64,000 nt of DNA from Streptomyces sp. NBC_00513 (GTDB lineage Bacteria; Actinomycetota; Actinomycetes; Streptomycetales; Streptomycetaceae), in assembly GCF_041431415.1 (NCBI RefSeq), contig NZ_CP107845.1:992001-1056000 (forward strand), in the 5' to 3' direction. Numbering within the stretch: the stretch's first letter is position 1; each line of letters begins with the position of its first letter. This document shows, one piece after another, positions 36,096 to 44,439 of this stretch. The notes beneath the pieces are model-generated. The model worked only from the letters and a program-made list of their open reading frames with translations, was not told the origin of the DNA and did no database searches. The translations under genes and the position numbers were made by a program.

Positions 36096-37645
36096 TCCGT
36101 GTTGCCTTCCGGGTGCGGGGGGTTCTCTGCGTTCGACGGCGCGGCCGACGCGCCGCGCACGGCCTGTCGGAAGCTGCCGAAGCGGGCGGCCGACCGGGAG
36201 GCACCGGTGGGCGCGGCCTTGCCGGGGGCCGGGCGGCCCTCGTCGGGTCCTTCGGGGTGGGCCGCGGCGAGCGTCTTGCCGCGTCGCCGTCGGGGCAGTG
36301 CGTTGACGCCGGGGCTCGGGTCCTGCCCGGTGGACGCGGGGTCTTCCGGGGCGGCGGTGCGCACGGTGGCCGGGGTGCCGGTCTCGTGATCCGTACGGTC
36401 CTTCGCGCGCCCGGGGTCCGTCGGTCCGGTGGCGTCGGCCGGGGGCCGGTCGTGCGCGTCGGGCCCGGTGGTGGCCGTCGTGGTGGTCGCGGCGGGTGTG
36501 GCGGCGGGCGCGGTCTCGTTCCGGGTACTGCTGATCAGGTCCTGGGGGATCATCATCAGGGCGCCGGTGCCACCGCGCGCGGAGGGCCGGAAGGACACCG
36601 TCAGTCCGTGTTTGCGGGCGAGGCGGCCGACGACGGCGAGCCCGAGGCGGGTTCCGGAGAGCCCGGCCAGGTCCAGCGACTCGGCGGTCACGGCCTGTTC
36701 GGCGCGGCGCAGTTGCACCTCGCTCATGACGAGGCCGCTGTCCTCGACGGTGATGATGATCCCGGAGGGGACCTCCTCCACGTACACGTGGACCTCGGCG
36801 GTGGGCGGCGAGAAGCTCGCGGCGTTGTCGAGGAGTTCGGCGAGGGCGTGCATGACGCCCTCGGCGGCGTGTCCGGCGATGGCCGCGTCGCTGGTGGAGT
36901 GCGGGCGGACGCGCTGGTAGCCGGCGATCCGGCCCATGGCGCCGCGCAGGATCGACTCCATGACGATCGGCTTCGCCCAACGGCGCCCGGAGCGGGCTCC
37001 GGTGAGGACGGCGATCGAGTCGGCGAGGCGGCCGGCCTGCGCGGTGCGGTGGTCGAGGTGGAGGAGGTCGCCGAGGACGTCCTCGTCGGCGTGCCGGTGC
37101 TCCATGTCCCGCAGGTCGGCCAGCATTCCGGTGGCGAGCGCCTGCATGCGGCCGGCCGCGTTGGCGGCGGCGGCCATGGCCGCCGCCCGTCCGGACTCGG
37201 CGCGCCGCAGGTCCGCGCCGAGCTTCTCGCGGGAGACGAGTTGTGCGGCGGTGAGGTCGTCGAGTTCGGTGGAGTGCGCGGTCGTCAGCCGTTCCAACTC
37301 CTCGACGTGCGCCTGGGTGACACGGCCGCGTTCGGCGGTGTGGGCGGCCGCGTCGCGGTTCGCGTCGGCGGTCAGCCGGGCGATGTGGCCGTCACGGGCG
37401 ACGACTTCGGCGTTGAGGCCGGAGAGCCTGGCGCGCAGGAGTCGGGCGGTGCGGCTGTACCAGGTCACGGAGAACGCCGAAACCGACAACAGCAGCACGC
37501 CGGTGACGGAGAACCAGCCGAGTGGGACCCGGACGGCGGTGGGGGCCGCGGCCACCGCCGCCGTGCAGAGCGTCCCCGATGCCGCCGCGGTGACGAGCAG
37601 GGCGAGCAGGGAGGGGCGAAGGGGGGAAGGCGACGCCGTCATCAA
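36092..37645 (-). CDS. cvnA: Conservon histidine-kinase-like sensor CvnA
   Basis: 517 aa (ATG at 37645 or 37642). Two N-terminal membrane helices (about 10-36 and 43-62), then a coiled coil (about 65-150), then a HATPase domain with N-box ALAELLDNAASFSPP, G1 VEDSGLVMSE and G2 GLGLAVV. The expected phospho-His motif is not obvious, as in other CvnA proteins. The C-terminal 120 residues are Thr/Pro/Ala-rich and low-complexity. First gene of a six-gene coupled operon with the two P450s. Confidence 0.93.
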   Translation of the reverse strand: MMTASPSPLRPSLLALLVTAAASGTLCTAAVAAAPTAVRVPLGWFSVTGVLLLSVSAFSVTWYSRTARLLRARLSGLNAEVVARDGHIARLTADANRDAAAHTAERGRVTQAHVEELERLTTAHSTELDDLTAAQLVSREKLGADLRRAESGRAAAMAAAANAAGRMQALATGMLADLRDMEHRHADEDVLGDLLHLDHRTAQAGRLADSIAVLTGARSGRRWAKPIVMESILRGAMGRIAGYQRVRPHSTSDAAIAGHAAEGVMHALAELLDNAASFSPPTAEVHVYVEEVPSGIIITVEDSGLVMSEVQLRRAEQAVTAESLDLAGLSGTRLGLAVVGRLARKHGLTVSFRPSARGGTGALMMIPQDLISSTRNETAPAATPAATTTTATTGPDAHDRPPADATGPTDPGRAKDRTDHETGTPATVRTAAPEDPASTGQDPSPGVNALPRRRRGKTLAAAHPEGPDEGRPAPGKAAPTGASRSAARFGSFRQAVRGASAAPSNAENPPHPEGNTE

Positions 37646-38099
37646 TCAAAGCCTCAAACCGGGGCGAAAATGGAAGAGAGGGTTCCTGTGGCAACGAGGC
37701 GTAACTATAGGAGAACCGTTGATCACTTTGGATAGCTCCTGACCACTATCACCCTGCGTAGTGGGCGATAGATTCCACTGTGCCCAGATTTCAACCTGCT
37801 TGGGCTCGGTCACAATTCGTTTCCCCGGGCTACGACTCCCCGCGCGCCACGACCCCGTGCCGTCACGGCGGAACGCCGTCCGTCCCGCCTCGCCCGACTC
37901 CCGCCATCGGAGACTCCCGTACCGTCAGTGCACCGTGCGCCTGCGCACCGTGACGGTTCGTTCCCGAATCCGATCCGAGGAAGGCGCGAAGAATGGCACC
38001 CTGCGGGACGATCATCACATTGCGGCCATGGCATCCTGTGACGTCACAACTCGCCGGACGGGATCGGCGGCGGACGTCCGGGGAATATGGGGAAGGTCC
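37646..38099. promoter_or_regulatory. Divergent promoter region of the conservon and ATP-grasp operons
   Basis: 454 nt without a gene. The first 170 nt are AT-rich and contain CTATCACCC (37746-37754) facing GGGCGATAG (37763-37771), one mismatch. ACCGTCA (37921-37927) pairs with TGACGGT (37951-37957) around an inner GTGCGC/GCGCAC element. GTGACGTCAC is a perfect palindrome at 38038-38047, 53 nt before the ATP-grasp start. These are candidate regulator sites. Confidence 0.45.
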
Positions 38100-39038
38100 A
38101 TGAGGCTCTGCTTCCTGGTGGAGGAGCACTACCGCCACGACGGCATGCCGAACGAGGTGATCCGGCAACTGACGGCTTGGGGGCACCACGTGGACGTCCT
38201 GCGGCCGGGCGGCTCGCTGCTGCGCATGACGGACCTGGTGGATGCGGGTGCCCATGACGCCTGGGTGCTCAAGACCGTCTCCGGCGGGCCCGGGCTGACC
38301 CTGCTCGAAGCCGCCGCGGCGGCGGGGATGACGACGGTCAACGACGCCCGGTCCATCCGGGGCGTGCGGGACAAGGCCCTCGCCGCCGCCATCGGGCGGG
38401 TGCGGGGACTTCCGTTGCCCCCGACGTACGCCGTGGCGCGGCCCGAACTGCTGGCGGAGATCCCGACCTCGGAGTACCCCCTGGTCGTCAAGCCCGCCGA
38501 CGGCAGCTCCGGACGGTCGGTGCACCTGCTGTCCACCCCGGACCGGCTCGCCGCCCTGCTCCCCGAACTGGCGGGCGAGGGCATGCTCATCGCCCAGCCG
38601 TACGTGCCCAACTCGGGCACCGACATCAAGGTGTACTGCGTCGGCGGGGAACTGTTCGCCACCGAACGCTGTTCACCGCTTCACCCCGACCGCGCGGTAC
38701 ACGAACGTCAGGTACCGCTGTCGGCCGAGGTGGCGGCCATCGCGGCCCAGGTCGGCGCGGTGTACGGACTGGATCTGTACGGACTGGACGTGCTGCTGGG
38801 TCCCGAGGGGCCGGTGGTGGTCGACGTGAACGACTTCCCCAGTTTCCGTCAGGTCCCGGAAGCGGCGGCCCGGGTGGCACGGGCGGTACTCGACCTGGCG
38901 CGGGTGGGCGGTGTCCGGGCGGAGGACCCCGCCGGACCCGGACCCTCCTGGCCGCAGCAGCGACCGTACGCGGCTCCGGCGCCGCTGACGGCGACCATCG
39001 GGGCACAGGTCTCGGCGCGAGCGGGAGAAGGCGTATGA
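38100..39038 (+). CDS. ATP-grasp (RimK-like) ligase 1
   Basis: 312 aa from the ATG at 38100 with GGAAGG upstream. The ATP-grasp fold shows YPLVVKPADGSSGRSV (ATP-binding loop), MLIAQPYVPNSGTDIKVYCVGGELFA and the metal-binding end VVVDVNDFPSF. The family joins an amine to a carboxylate through an acylphosphate. Substrate unknown; the C-terminal 40 residues are Pro/Ala-rich. It overlaps the next ATP-grasp gene by 4 bp, so the two enzymes probably act in one pathway, such as successive peptide or amino-acid additions. Confidence 0.88.
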   Translation: MRLCFLVEEHYRHDGMPNEVIRQLTAWGHHVDVLRPGGSLLRMTDLVDAGAHDAWVLKTVSGGPGLTLLEAAAAAGMTTVNDARSIRGVRDKALAAAIGRVRGLPLPPTYAVARPELLAEIPTSEYPLVVKPADGSSGRSVHLLSTPDRLAALLPELAGEGMLIAQPYVPNSGTDIKVYCVGGELFATERCSPLHPDRAVHERQVPLSAEVAAIAAQVGAVYGLDLYGLDVLLGPEGPVVVDVNDFPSFRQVPEAAARVARAVLDLARVGGVRAEDPAGPGPSWPQQRPYAAPAPLTATIGAQVSARAGEGV

Positions 39039-39853
39039 GAATCGGTCTGATCACACCGGACCCGGGGCACCCGCTGCTGGCGACGGCGGCGGAGATGCTG
39101 GGAGCCGAGCACGAGGTCCGCGTACTGGACCCGGCGGACCCCGGGGCGGCGGCGTGCGCGGCCACCGACCGCGCCGACGTGTACCTGTTGAAGGCGCGCA
39201 CCCCGAGGGCGTTGGAACTGGCGCGCGAACTGGAGCGACAGGGCGCCCGGGTGGTGAACTCGGCCGAGGCCACGGAACGCTGCCAGGACCGCACCGAGAT
39301 GGCGGAGTTGGCCCGACGCGCCGGGCTGCCCTTCGCCACCACGCGGACCTTCGGCTCGCTGGGTCAGCTGGCCCTGCACTCCACCGGACCGGGTCTGCCC
39401 GGAATGCCCTGGCCGGTCGTGGTCAAGAGCCGGCGAAGCCGCAAGGGCGACCTGGTGGCACGGGTCGACGACGCGGCACGGCTGCGGAAGCTGGCCGGCG
39501 GCTGGGGCCAGGAGCCGGTCGTGGTCCAGGGCTTCGCCCCCAACAACGGCTGGGACCACAAACTGTGGGCGATCGGCAACCGGGTCTTCACCGCGCTGCG
39601 CCGCTCCGAACTCGCCGACGGGGAAAGCTCCGCGGAGCACGCCCCGGAGGAACCCCGTCCGGAGTGGGCGGAACTGACCCTGCGGGTCGGCGAGGTCTTC
39701 GGCCTCGACGTGTACGGGGTGGACGTCATCGACACCGGCGAGGGCACCCCCCTGATCGTGGACGTCAACGCCTTCCCCGGCATCCGCGGCCAGGCGGGAG
39801 CCCCTGAGGCACTGGCCGCCCTGGCCGTGCGCAGGGCCCGCGGGAACGGCTGA
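39035..39853 (+). CDS. ATP-grasp (RimK-like) ligase 2
   Basis: 272 aa. ATP-binding segment WPVVVKSRRSRKGDLVARV, then EPVVVQGFAPNNGWDHKLWAIGNRVF, and metal-binding LIVDVNAFPGIRG. Related in layout to the upstream enzyme but only distantly similar, so they are not a recent duplication. The ATGA overlap indicates co-translation. Its stop codon lies within the first copy of a 37-bp tandem duplication. Confidence 0.88.
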   Translation: MRIGLITPDPGHPLLATAAEMLGAEHEVRVLDPADPGAAACAATDRADVYLLKARTPRALELARELERQGARVVNSAEATERCQDRTEMAELARRAGLPFATTRTFGSLGQLALHSTGPGLPGMPWPVVVKSRRSRKGDLVARVDDAARLRKLAGGWGQEPVVVQGFAPNNGWDHKLWAIGNRVFTALRRSELADGESSAEHAPEEPRPEWAELTLRVGEVFGLDVYGVDVIDTGEGTPLIVDVNAFPGIRGQAGAPEALAALAVRRARGNG

Positions 39854-39914
39854 CGCACCGCGCGGAAAGCCCGTGCGCGGGAACGGCTGACGCACCGCGC
39901 GGAAAGCCCGTGCG
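39841..39914. repeat. 37-bp tandem duplication across the ATP-grasp 2 stop codon
   Basis: Two identical 37-bp units (39841-39877 and 39878-39914) each begin CGGGAACGGCTGACGCACCG. The first holds the last codons and TGA of the ATP-grasp gene. Because the TGA is in the first copy, the protein end is unaffected. Confidence 0.9.
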
Positions 39915-39983
39915 CGGGGCCGGACGGGGGAAGGCGCCGTGTCCCGGCCGAACACGGTCGGGCATCGCGGTGAGGATCGCGGG

Positions 39984-40901
39984 ATGGGCTTCGTCCTGCC
40001 GGTCCTCTTCGCGCTCTTCGCGGCGCTCAGCAACGCCCTCGCCACCGTGCTCCAACGCCGGGCCGCGCTCACCGTGCCGCAGAGCTCCGGATTCCGGCCC
40101 GGGCTGGTCCTCGACCTGCTGAGACGACCCCTGTGGCTCGCCGGGATCCTGGCCGTGATCCTGGCCGGGGCGGGACAGGCCGCCGCGCTGGCGACGGGCC
40201 CGCTGGCCCTCGTACAACCGCTCTTCGTGCTGGAACTTCCGCTCGCGCTGCTCATCGCCACGCTGCTGACGCGGCGACGGCTCCCCTCACCGCTCTGGAT
40301 CGCCGTGGTGGCGGTGGTCGCCGGGCTGGGGCTGGCCCTCGCCGGCGCCGCACCGGCCGGGAACCGCACCCACGTGGCGCTCGACCGCTGGCTCCCCGTT
40401 CTTCTCGCGTGCGCCGTCGCCGTGGCCGGACTGGCCGCCGCCGGACTGCGCCGGCCGCCGGGGCGGGCCCGGGCCGGATGCCTCGGAGCGGCCACCGCCG
40501 TCTGCTACGCGCTCACCGCCGGCCTGATGAAGTCCTCGATGCACATCCTCACCGAGGGCGGCATCGGCGCGTTCCTCACCGCGTGGCAGACGTACGCCTT
40601 CGGCGCCACCGGCATCTGCGCCCTCCTGCTCCTCGAACACGCCATGCAGGGCGGCCCACTGATCGCCTCGCAGCCCGCGCTGACCTTGGGCGACGCCGGC
40701 ATCAGCGTGGCGCTGGGCGTCCTGGTGTACGAGGAGCACCTGCGGTCCGGCTGGTGGCTGCTCCCCCAACTCGCGGGCATCGCACTGATCGCGGTCGGCA
40801 TCCTGGCGCTGGCACGGTCGGGCGAGGACGAGGAGGGGGCCGGGGTCGATGAGGCGGCCGGCGCCGGCAGTGGGGAAGGGACCGGCGACGGGACGGTCTG
40901 A
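39984..40901 (+). CDS. DMT-family membrane transporter
   Basis: 305 aa from the ATG at 39984, preceded by GTGAGGA; a GTG at 39939 would add 15 polar residues. About nine or ten hydrophobic helices fill residues 1-275, ending in a polar Glu/Gly-rich tail. The pattern resembles EamA/DMT (NIPA-like) transporters: LSNALATVLQRRAAL and GPLALVQPLFVLELPLALL. Substrate unknown; it may export the product of the two ATP-grasp enzymes, which precede it on the same strand. Confidence 0.82.
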   Translation: MGFVLPVLFALFAALSNALATVLQRRAALTVPQSSGFRPGLVLDLLRRPLWLAGILAVILAGAGQAAALATGPLALVQPLFVLELPLALLIATLLTRRRLPSPLWIAVVAVVAGLGLALAGAAPAGNRTHVALDRWLPVLLACAVAVAGLAAAGLRRPPGRARAGCLGAATAVCYALTAGLMKSSMHILTEGGIGAFLTAWQTYAFGATGICALLLLEHAMQGGPLIASQPALTLGDAGISVALGVLVYEEHLRSGWWLLPQLAGIALIAVGILALARSGEDEEGAGVDEAAGAGSGEGTGDGTV

Positions 40902-40931
40902 GCCCCGCCGCCACGAGTCGGCCCGCCGAAG

Positions 40932-41054
40932 CTACTTGATGACCTCGACCTTCTTGTCCCCGGCGGCGGCGTGGGCCTGGGCGCTCACGCCGAGCGCGGT
41001 GACGACGAACCCGAGCAGGACGGCCACGGTGGCTGCGGCACGCTTGCGGTTCAC
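40932..41054 (-). CDS. 40-residue secreted peptide
   Basis: A short frame from GTG (41054) to TAG. It has a strong AGGGGGA site 7-12 nt upstream, basic NRKR start, a hydrophobic core ([16 protein letters not shown]) and a signal-peptidase site SAQAHA|AAG. The mature peptide would be only about 12 residues ([11 protein letters not shown]). The gene lies alone on the minus strand between two plus-strand genes. It could be a signal peptide-derived factor or a degraded secreted protein. Codon pattern is G/C-ending, as in real genes of the window. Confidence 0.6.
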   Translation of the reverse strand: MNRKRAAATVAVLLGFVVTALGVSAQAHAAAGDKKVEVIK

Positions 41055-41242
41055 GGTTCCCCCTGGTGGTTCGGACGCTCCCGCCGGATTCCCGGCGGCG
41101 CCCGCAGCCTCCCACCGGGGTCCGCGCCGGACAAGGGCTGCCCGCGCCGCGCGGGTACGGCCGGGCGGGCGCGGAACGGGGCCTCGGGTGCGGCCGGCCG
41201 GTAGCGTGCGGGACAGTCGAGCGAGGGCGGAGGGCGGATTCC

Positions 41243-42304
41243 ATGCGCGCGGTGGTGTTCGAGCGGTTCGGTCAGCCGGCCGAGGTACGCGAGGTGCCGG
41301 ACCCGACCCCGGCGGCGGGCGGCGTCGTGGTCCGTGTGGAGGCCACCGGCCTGTGCCGCAGCGACTGGCACGGCTGGATGGGGCACGACCCGGACGTCGT
41401 GCTGCCCCACGTGCCCGGGCACGAACTCGCCGGGGTCGTCGAGGCGGTGGGCGCGGGGGTCACCCGCCGCGGGGTCGGTGACCGGGTCACGGTGCCGTTC
41501 GTCTGCGCCTGCGGCAACTGCGCCGACTGCGCGGCCGGCGACCACCAGGTGTGCGCCCGACAGACGCAGCCCGGTTTCACGCACTGGGGGTCGTTCGCCG
41601 AGTACGTGGCCCTGGACCATGCCGACGTGAACCTGGTGCCGCTTCCGGACGAGCTGTCGTACGACACCGCCGCCGGGCTGGGCTGCCGGTTCGCGACGGC
41701 GTTCCGGGCGGTGGTCGCGCGGGGCAGGGTGGCGCCGGGCGAGTGGGTCGCCGTACACGGGTGCGGCGGGGTAGGGCTGTCCGCGGTGATGATCGCGGTG
41801 GCGGCCGGCGCCCGGGTCGTCGCCGTGGACACCGCTCCGGGAGCTCTGGACCTGGCGCGGCGGTTCGGGGCCGCCCACGGTGTGGACGCCCGTTCGCTCG
41901 ACACGGCGGAGGCCGTCCGTGAACTGACCGGCGGCGGGGCCCACCTCTCGCTCGACGCCCTGGGGTCCCCCGCGACGGCGGCCGCGTCGGTCGCCGGGCT
42001 GCGCAGGCGCGGACGGCACGTGCAGGTCGGGCTGCTGCCGTCGGCGGCCGGACGGACGGTCCTGCCGATGGAACGGGTGATCGGCTGGGAGTTGGAGATC
42101 CTCGGCAGTCACGGCATGGCCGCCCACGCCTACCCTCCGATGATGGAACTCGTCCGCTCCGGCGCACTGCGCCCGGACCTGCTGGTGACGGCGACGATCA
42201 CGCTGGACGGGGCGCCGGACGCGCTCGCCGCGATGGGCACGGCCCCGGGAAGCGGGATCACCGTCATCCGGCCCGCGGCGGCCGCCGGGCCACGGGTGGG
42301 CTGA
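41243..42304 (+). CDS. Zinc-dependent alcohol dehydrogenase (MDR family)
   Basis: 353 aa. Catalytic zinc ligands C38 ([10 protein letters not shown]) and H60-E61 (VPGHELAG). The structural zinc site is C90-x2-C93-x2-C96-x7-C104. The NAD(P)-binding motif is [14 protein letters not shown]. It oxidises an alcohol or reduces an aldehyde with a nicotinamide cofactor; the substrate cannot be told. Full length for the family. Single gene. Confidence 0.94.
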   Translation: MRAVVFERFGQPAEVREVPDPTPAAGGVVVRVEATGLCRSDWHGWMGHDPDVVLPHVPGHELAGVVEAVGAGVTRRGVGDRVTVPFVCACGNCADCAAGDHQVCARQTQPGFTHWGSFAEYVALDHADVNLVPLPDELSYDTAAGLGCRFATAFRAVVARGRVAPGEWVAVHGCGGVGLSAVMIAVAAGARVVAVDTAPGALDLARRFGAAHGVDARSLDTAEAVRELTGGGAHLSLDALGSPATAAASVAGLRRRGRHVQVGLLPSAAGRTVLPMERVIGWELEILGSHGMAAHAYPPMMELVRSGALRPDLLVTATITLDGAPDALAAMGTAPGSGITVIRPAAAAGPRVG

Positions 42305-42434
42305 CCGCGAGTGCACTGACCGCGGGTACGGGCCGGCCGCGGGGTCTCGCCGGCTCGGTCGTCACACGGCCGGGAACTCTCCGTGGTCGCCGGACGTCTG
42401 ACCATCTGACGACGGACCATCGGGGGGACGGGAC

Positions 42435-43094
42435 ATGACGATCACACTGGCCGAGGAGATCATGCTGCTCTCCCTGGACGACGAGTCCGGGGCGGCGAAG
42501 CAGCGAGAGGCCGCGGGGTGGGCGGTCGCGGGCGGAATCCTGCTCGAACTGGTCATGGCGGGGCGAGTGTCGGTGACGGGCAGGCACCTGGAGCTGACCG
42601 ACGCGACCCCCACCGGACAGCCGCTGCTCGACACCCGCCTCCACCTGCTCGAAACGTGGATGCGCGGCAAGAGCAGGCGTCGGGTGACGGACTGGCTGAC
42701 CAAGGACCACACGAAGGCGGTCGGAGCCGCCCTGGAGAGCCTGCGCGATCGGGGAGTGGTCCTGGAGACTCACCACAAGGTGCTGGGCGTGTTCCCGACC
42801 CGTCGCCATCCCGAGGCCGACGGTTCGGTGGAGCGGGAGCTGCGGGACCGGCTCGACGCGGTCGTCCTGGGCGGTGCGGACCCGGACGAGCGGACGGCGG
42901 GTCTGATCGCGCTGATCCACTCCGCGAAGCTGGGGCGGCTGGTCTTCCCCGACGCTCCGCGCAAGGAGACCGCCGCGCGCCTGGGGGAGATAGCCGACGG
43001 GCAGTGGGCCGCCGAACACGTCCGCAAGGCCATCCGCGACATGCAGGCGGCGATGGCCGCGGCGACGGTCGCCACGGTCGTGGCGGTCACCTGA
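42435..43094 (+). CDS. GPP34 (GOLPH3-like) family protein
   Basis: 219 aa. The GPP34 pattern is clear: TLAEEIMLLSLDDESG at the start, WAVAGGILLELVMAGRV, then ALESLRDRGVVLETHHKVLGVFPTRRHP and TAGLIALIHSAKL. Eukaryotic members bind phosphatidylinositol-4-phosphate at the Golgi. Streptomyces carries many copies of unknown role, possibly membrane-lipid binding linked to secondary metabolism. Preceded by GGGGGGACGGGAC. Confidence 0.93.
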   Translation: MTITLAEEIMLLSLDDESGAAKQREAAGWAVAGGILLELVMAGRVSVTGRHLELTDATPTGQPLLDTRLHLLETWMRGKSRRRVTDWLTKDHTKAVGAALESLRDRGVVLETHHKVLGVFPTRRHPEADGSVERELRDRLDAVVLGGADPDERTAGLIALIHSAKLGRLVFPDAPRKETAARLGEIADGQWAAEHVRKAIRDMQAAMAAATVATVVAVT

Positions 43095-43276
43095 GGGCCG
43101 TCGCGATGGCGTCGCCGGAGGCTCCGTGGGGGCGGGGCGGCGTCACGCCGACCGCTGAACGCCTCGCGGCAGATCGGCGTCGCGGTCACGGGGCCCTGAT
43201 GGACACGTCGGTGGCGTAGATTCGCGGCGGCTCCGGGACACTCCCGGTGCGGTCGAGGTCTGGGGAGCGGTGCCGC

Positions 43277-44167
43277 GTGGCGCGTGTGGGTGTGGGCGGG
43301 TCGGCGACTCGACGGGTCGTGTTGGCTACCGACGGCTTCGGCTGCGCCGAGGACGCGGAACTGCCCGTCCTCGTGGCCGCGCTGCGCGAGCGAGGCGTCG
43401 ACGCGGTCGCGGTCGACTGGGCCGAGGAGGGCTACGACTGGGCCGCGCCGGACGTCGTCGTCATCCGCTCGACCTGGGACTACTCGGAGCGGCTGCCCGA
43501 GTTCCTCACCTGGGTCGACGGAGTGGACGCGGTGACCGCCCTGCACAGCCCTGCCGAGCTGGTGCGCTGGAACAGCGACAAGGTGTACCTCGCGGAGCTC
43601 GCGGCCCGGGGAATCCCGACGGTCCCGACCCGCTTCATCGCGCCCGGCGATCCCGTGACGCTGCCGCCGGGCGGTGAGATCGTCGTCAAGCCGTCGGTGT
43701 CGGCCGGCTCCCGTGACACGGCCCGGTACACGCCGGCCCAGCGGGAGGCGGCCTCGGCTCACGTCCGGATGTTGCACGGGACCGGGGCGACGGCGATGGT
43801 CCAGCCGTACATGGAGCGGATCGTCGACGGGGAACGGGCACTGGTGTTCCTGGGCGGCGAGTTCAGTCACGCGGTCCGCAAGGGCCCCGTGCTCACGGAC
43901 ACCGGCCGCATCGACAACACCCGTGTCCCACACCCCGACCTGACCGCACACACGCCCTCGGCGGCCGAACTCGCCCTGGCCGGCGCTGTGCTCGCCGCGA
44001 CGGCCTCCCGCACGGCCGGCCCGATGGCCTACGCCCGGGTGGACCTGGCACCGGCCGGGGACGGCACCCCCGTCCTGATGGAGCTGGAACTGATCGAGCC
44101 CAACCTGTTCCTGACGATGACCCCGGGCGGCGTGGAACGGTTCGTGGAGGTCGTCCTGGGGTTGTGA
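43277..44167 (+). CDS. ATP-grasp enzyme (cycloserine-ligase/RimK-like)
   Basis: 296 aa from the GTG at 43277, with GGGGAG upstream; an in-frame GTG at 43247 is less well placed. The N-terminal domain is VVLATDGFGCAEDAELPVLVAALRERG with IRSTWDYSERLPEFL. The ATP-grasp core is EIVVKPSVSAGSRDTARY, AMVQPYMERIVDGERALVFLGGEFSHAVRKG, and metal-binding LMELELIEPNLFL. The sequence resembles ATP-grasp proteins related to DcsG of D-cycloserine synthesis. Substrate unknown; single gene. Confidence 0.85.
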   Translation: MARVGVGGSATRRVVLATDGFGCAEDAELPVLVAALRERGVDAVAVDWAEEGYDWAAPDVVVIRSTWDYSERLPEFLTWVDGVDAVTALHSPAELVRWNSDKVYLAELAARGIPTVPTRFIAPGDPVTLPPGGEIVVKPSVSAGSRDTARYTPAQREAASAHVRMLHGTGATAMVQPYMERIVDGERALVFLGGEFSHAVRKGPVLTDTGRIDNTRVPHPDLTAHTPSAAELALAGAVLAATASRTAGPMAYARVDLAPAGDGTPVLMELELIEPNLFLTMTPGGVERFVEVVLGL

Positions 44168-44225
44168 GCGTCCGGCGGGGCGGGGGCCGATGCTCGGTCG
44201 CCCCGGATCGGCTCCGCAGATCCGG

Positions 44226-44421
44226 CCCTGCGGCTCGGGAACCTGCGGTACTTCGGGCCGGCGGGGCTGCGGGGCCTTCGGGCCTGCGGGGCCTGGCGGG
44301 CCTACGGGTCTGCGGGTCTGCGGGTCTTGCGGGGCCTGGCGGGCCTGCGGGGCGGACGGCCGGGGTCTCAGCGGCAGAGCCCCGCCACCAGCTCCAGCTC
44401 CAGTTCCAGCTCCAGTTCCAC
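44226..44421. repeat. Low-complexity repeats at the decayed 3' end of the hydrolase pseudogene
   Basis: From about 44226 to 44350 imperfect copies of GCGGGGCCT/GCGGGTCT alternate. At about 44386-44420 a 6-bp CAGTTC/CAGCTC repeat occurs. This looks like slippage expansion after loss of coding constraint. Confidence 0.65.
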
Positions 44422-44439
44422 CGCGAGTTCCCCCGGATC

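Noticed and set aside
35694..36980. Extended Arg/His-rich N-terminal region upstream of CvnB
   Set aside because: It is the out-of-frame shadow of cvnA; the coupled ATG at 36095 gives the normal roadblock length.
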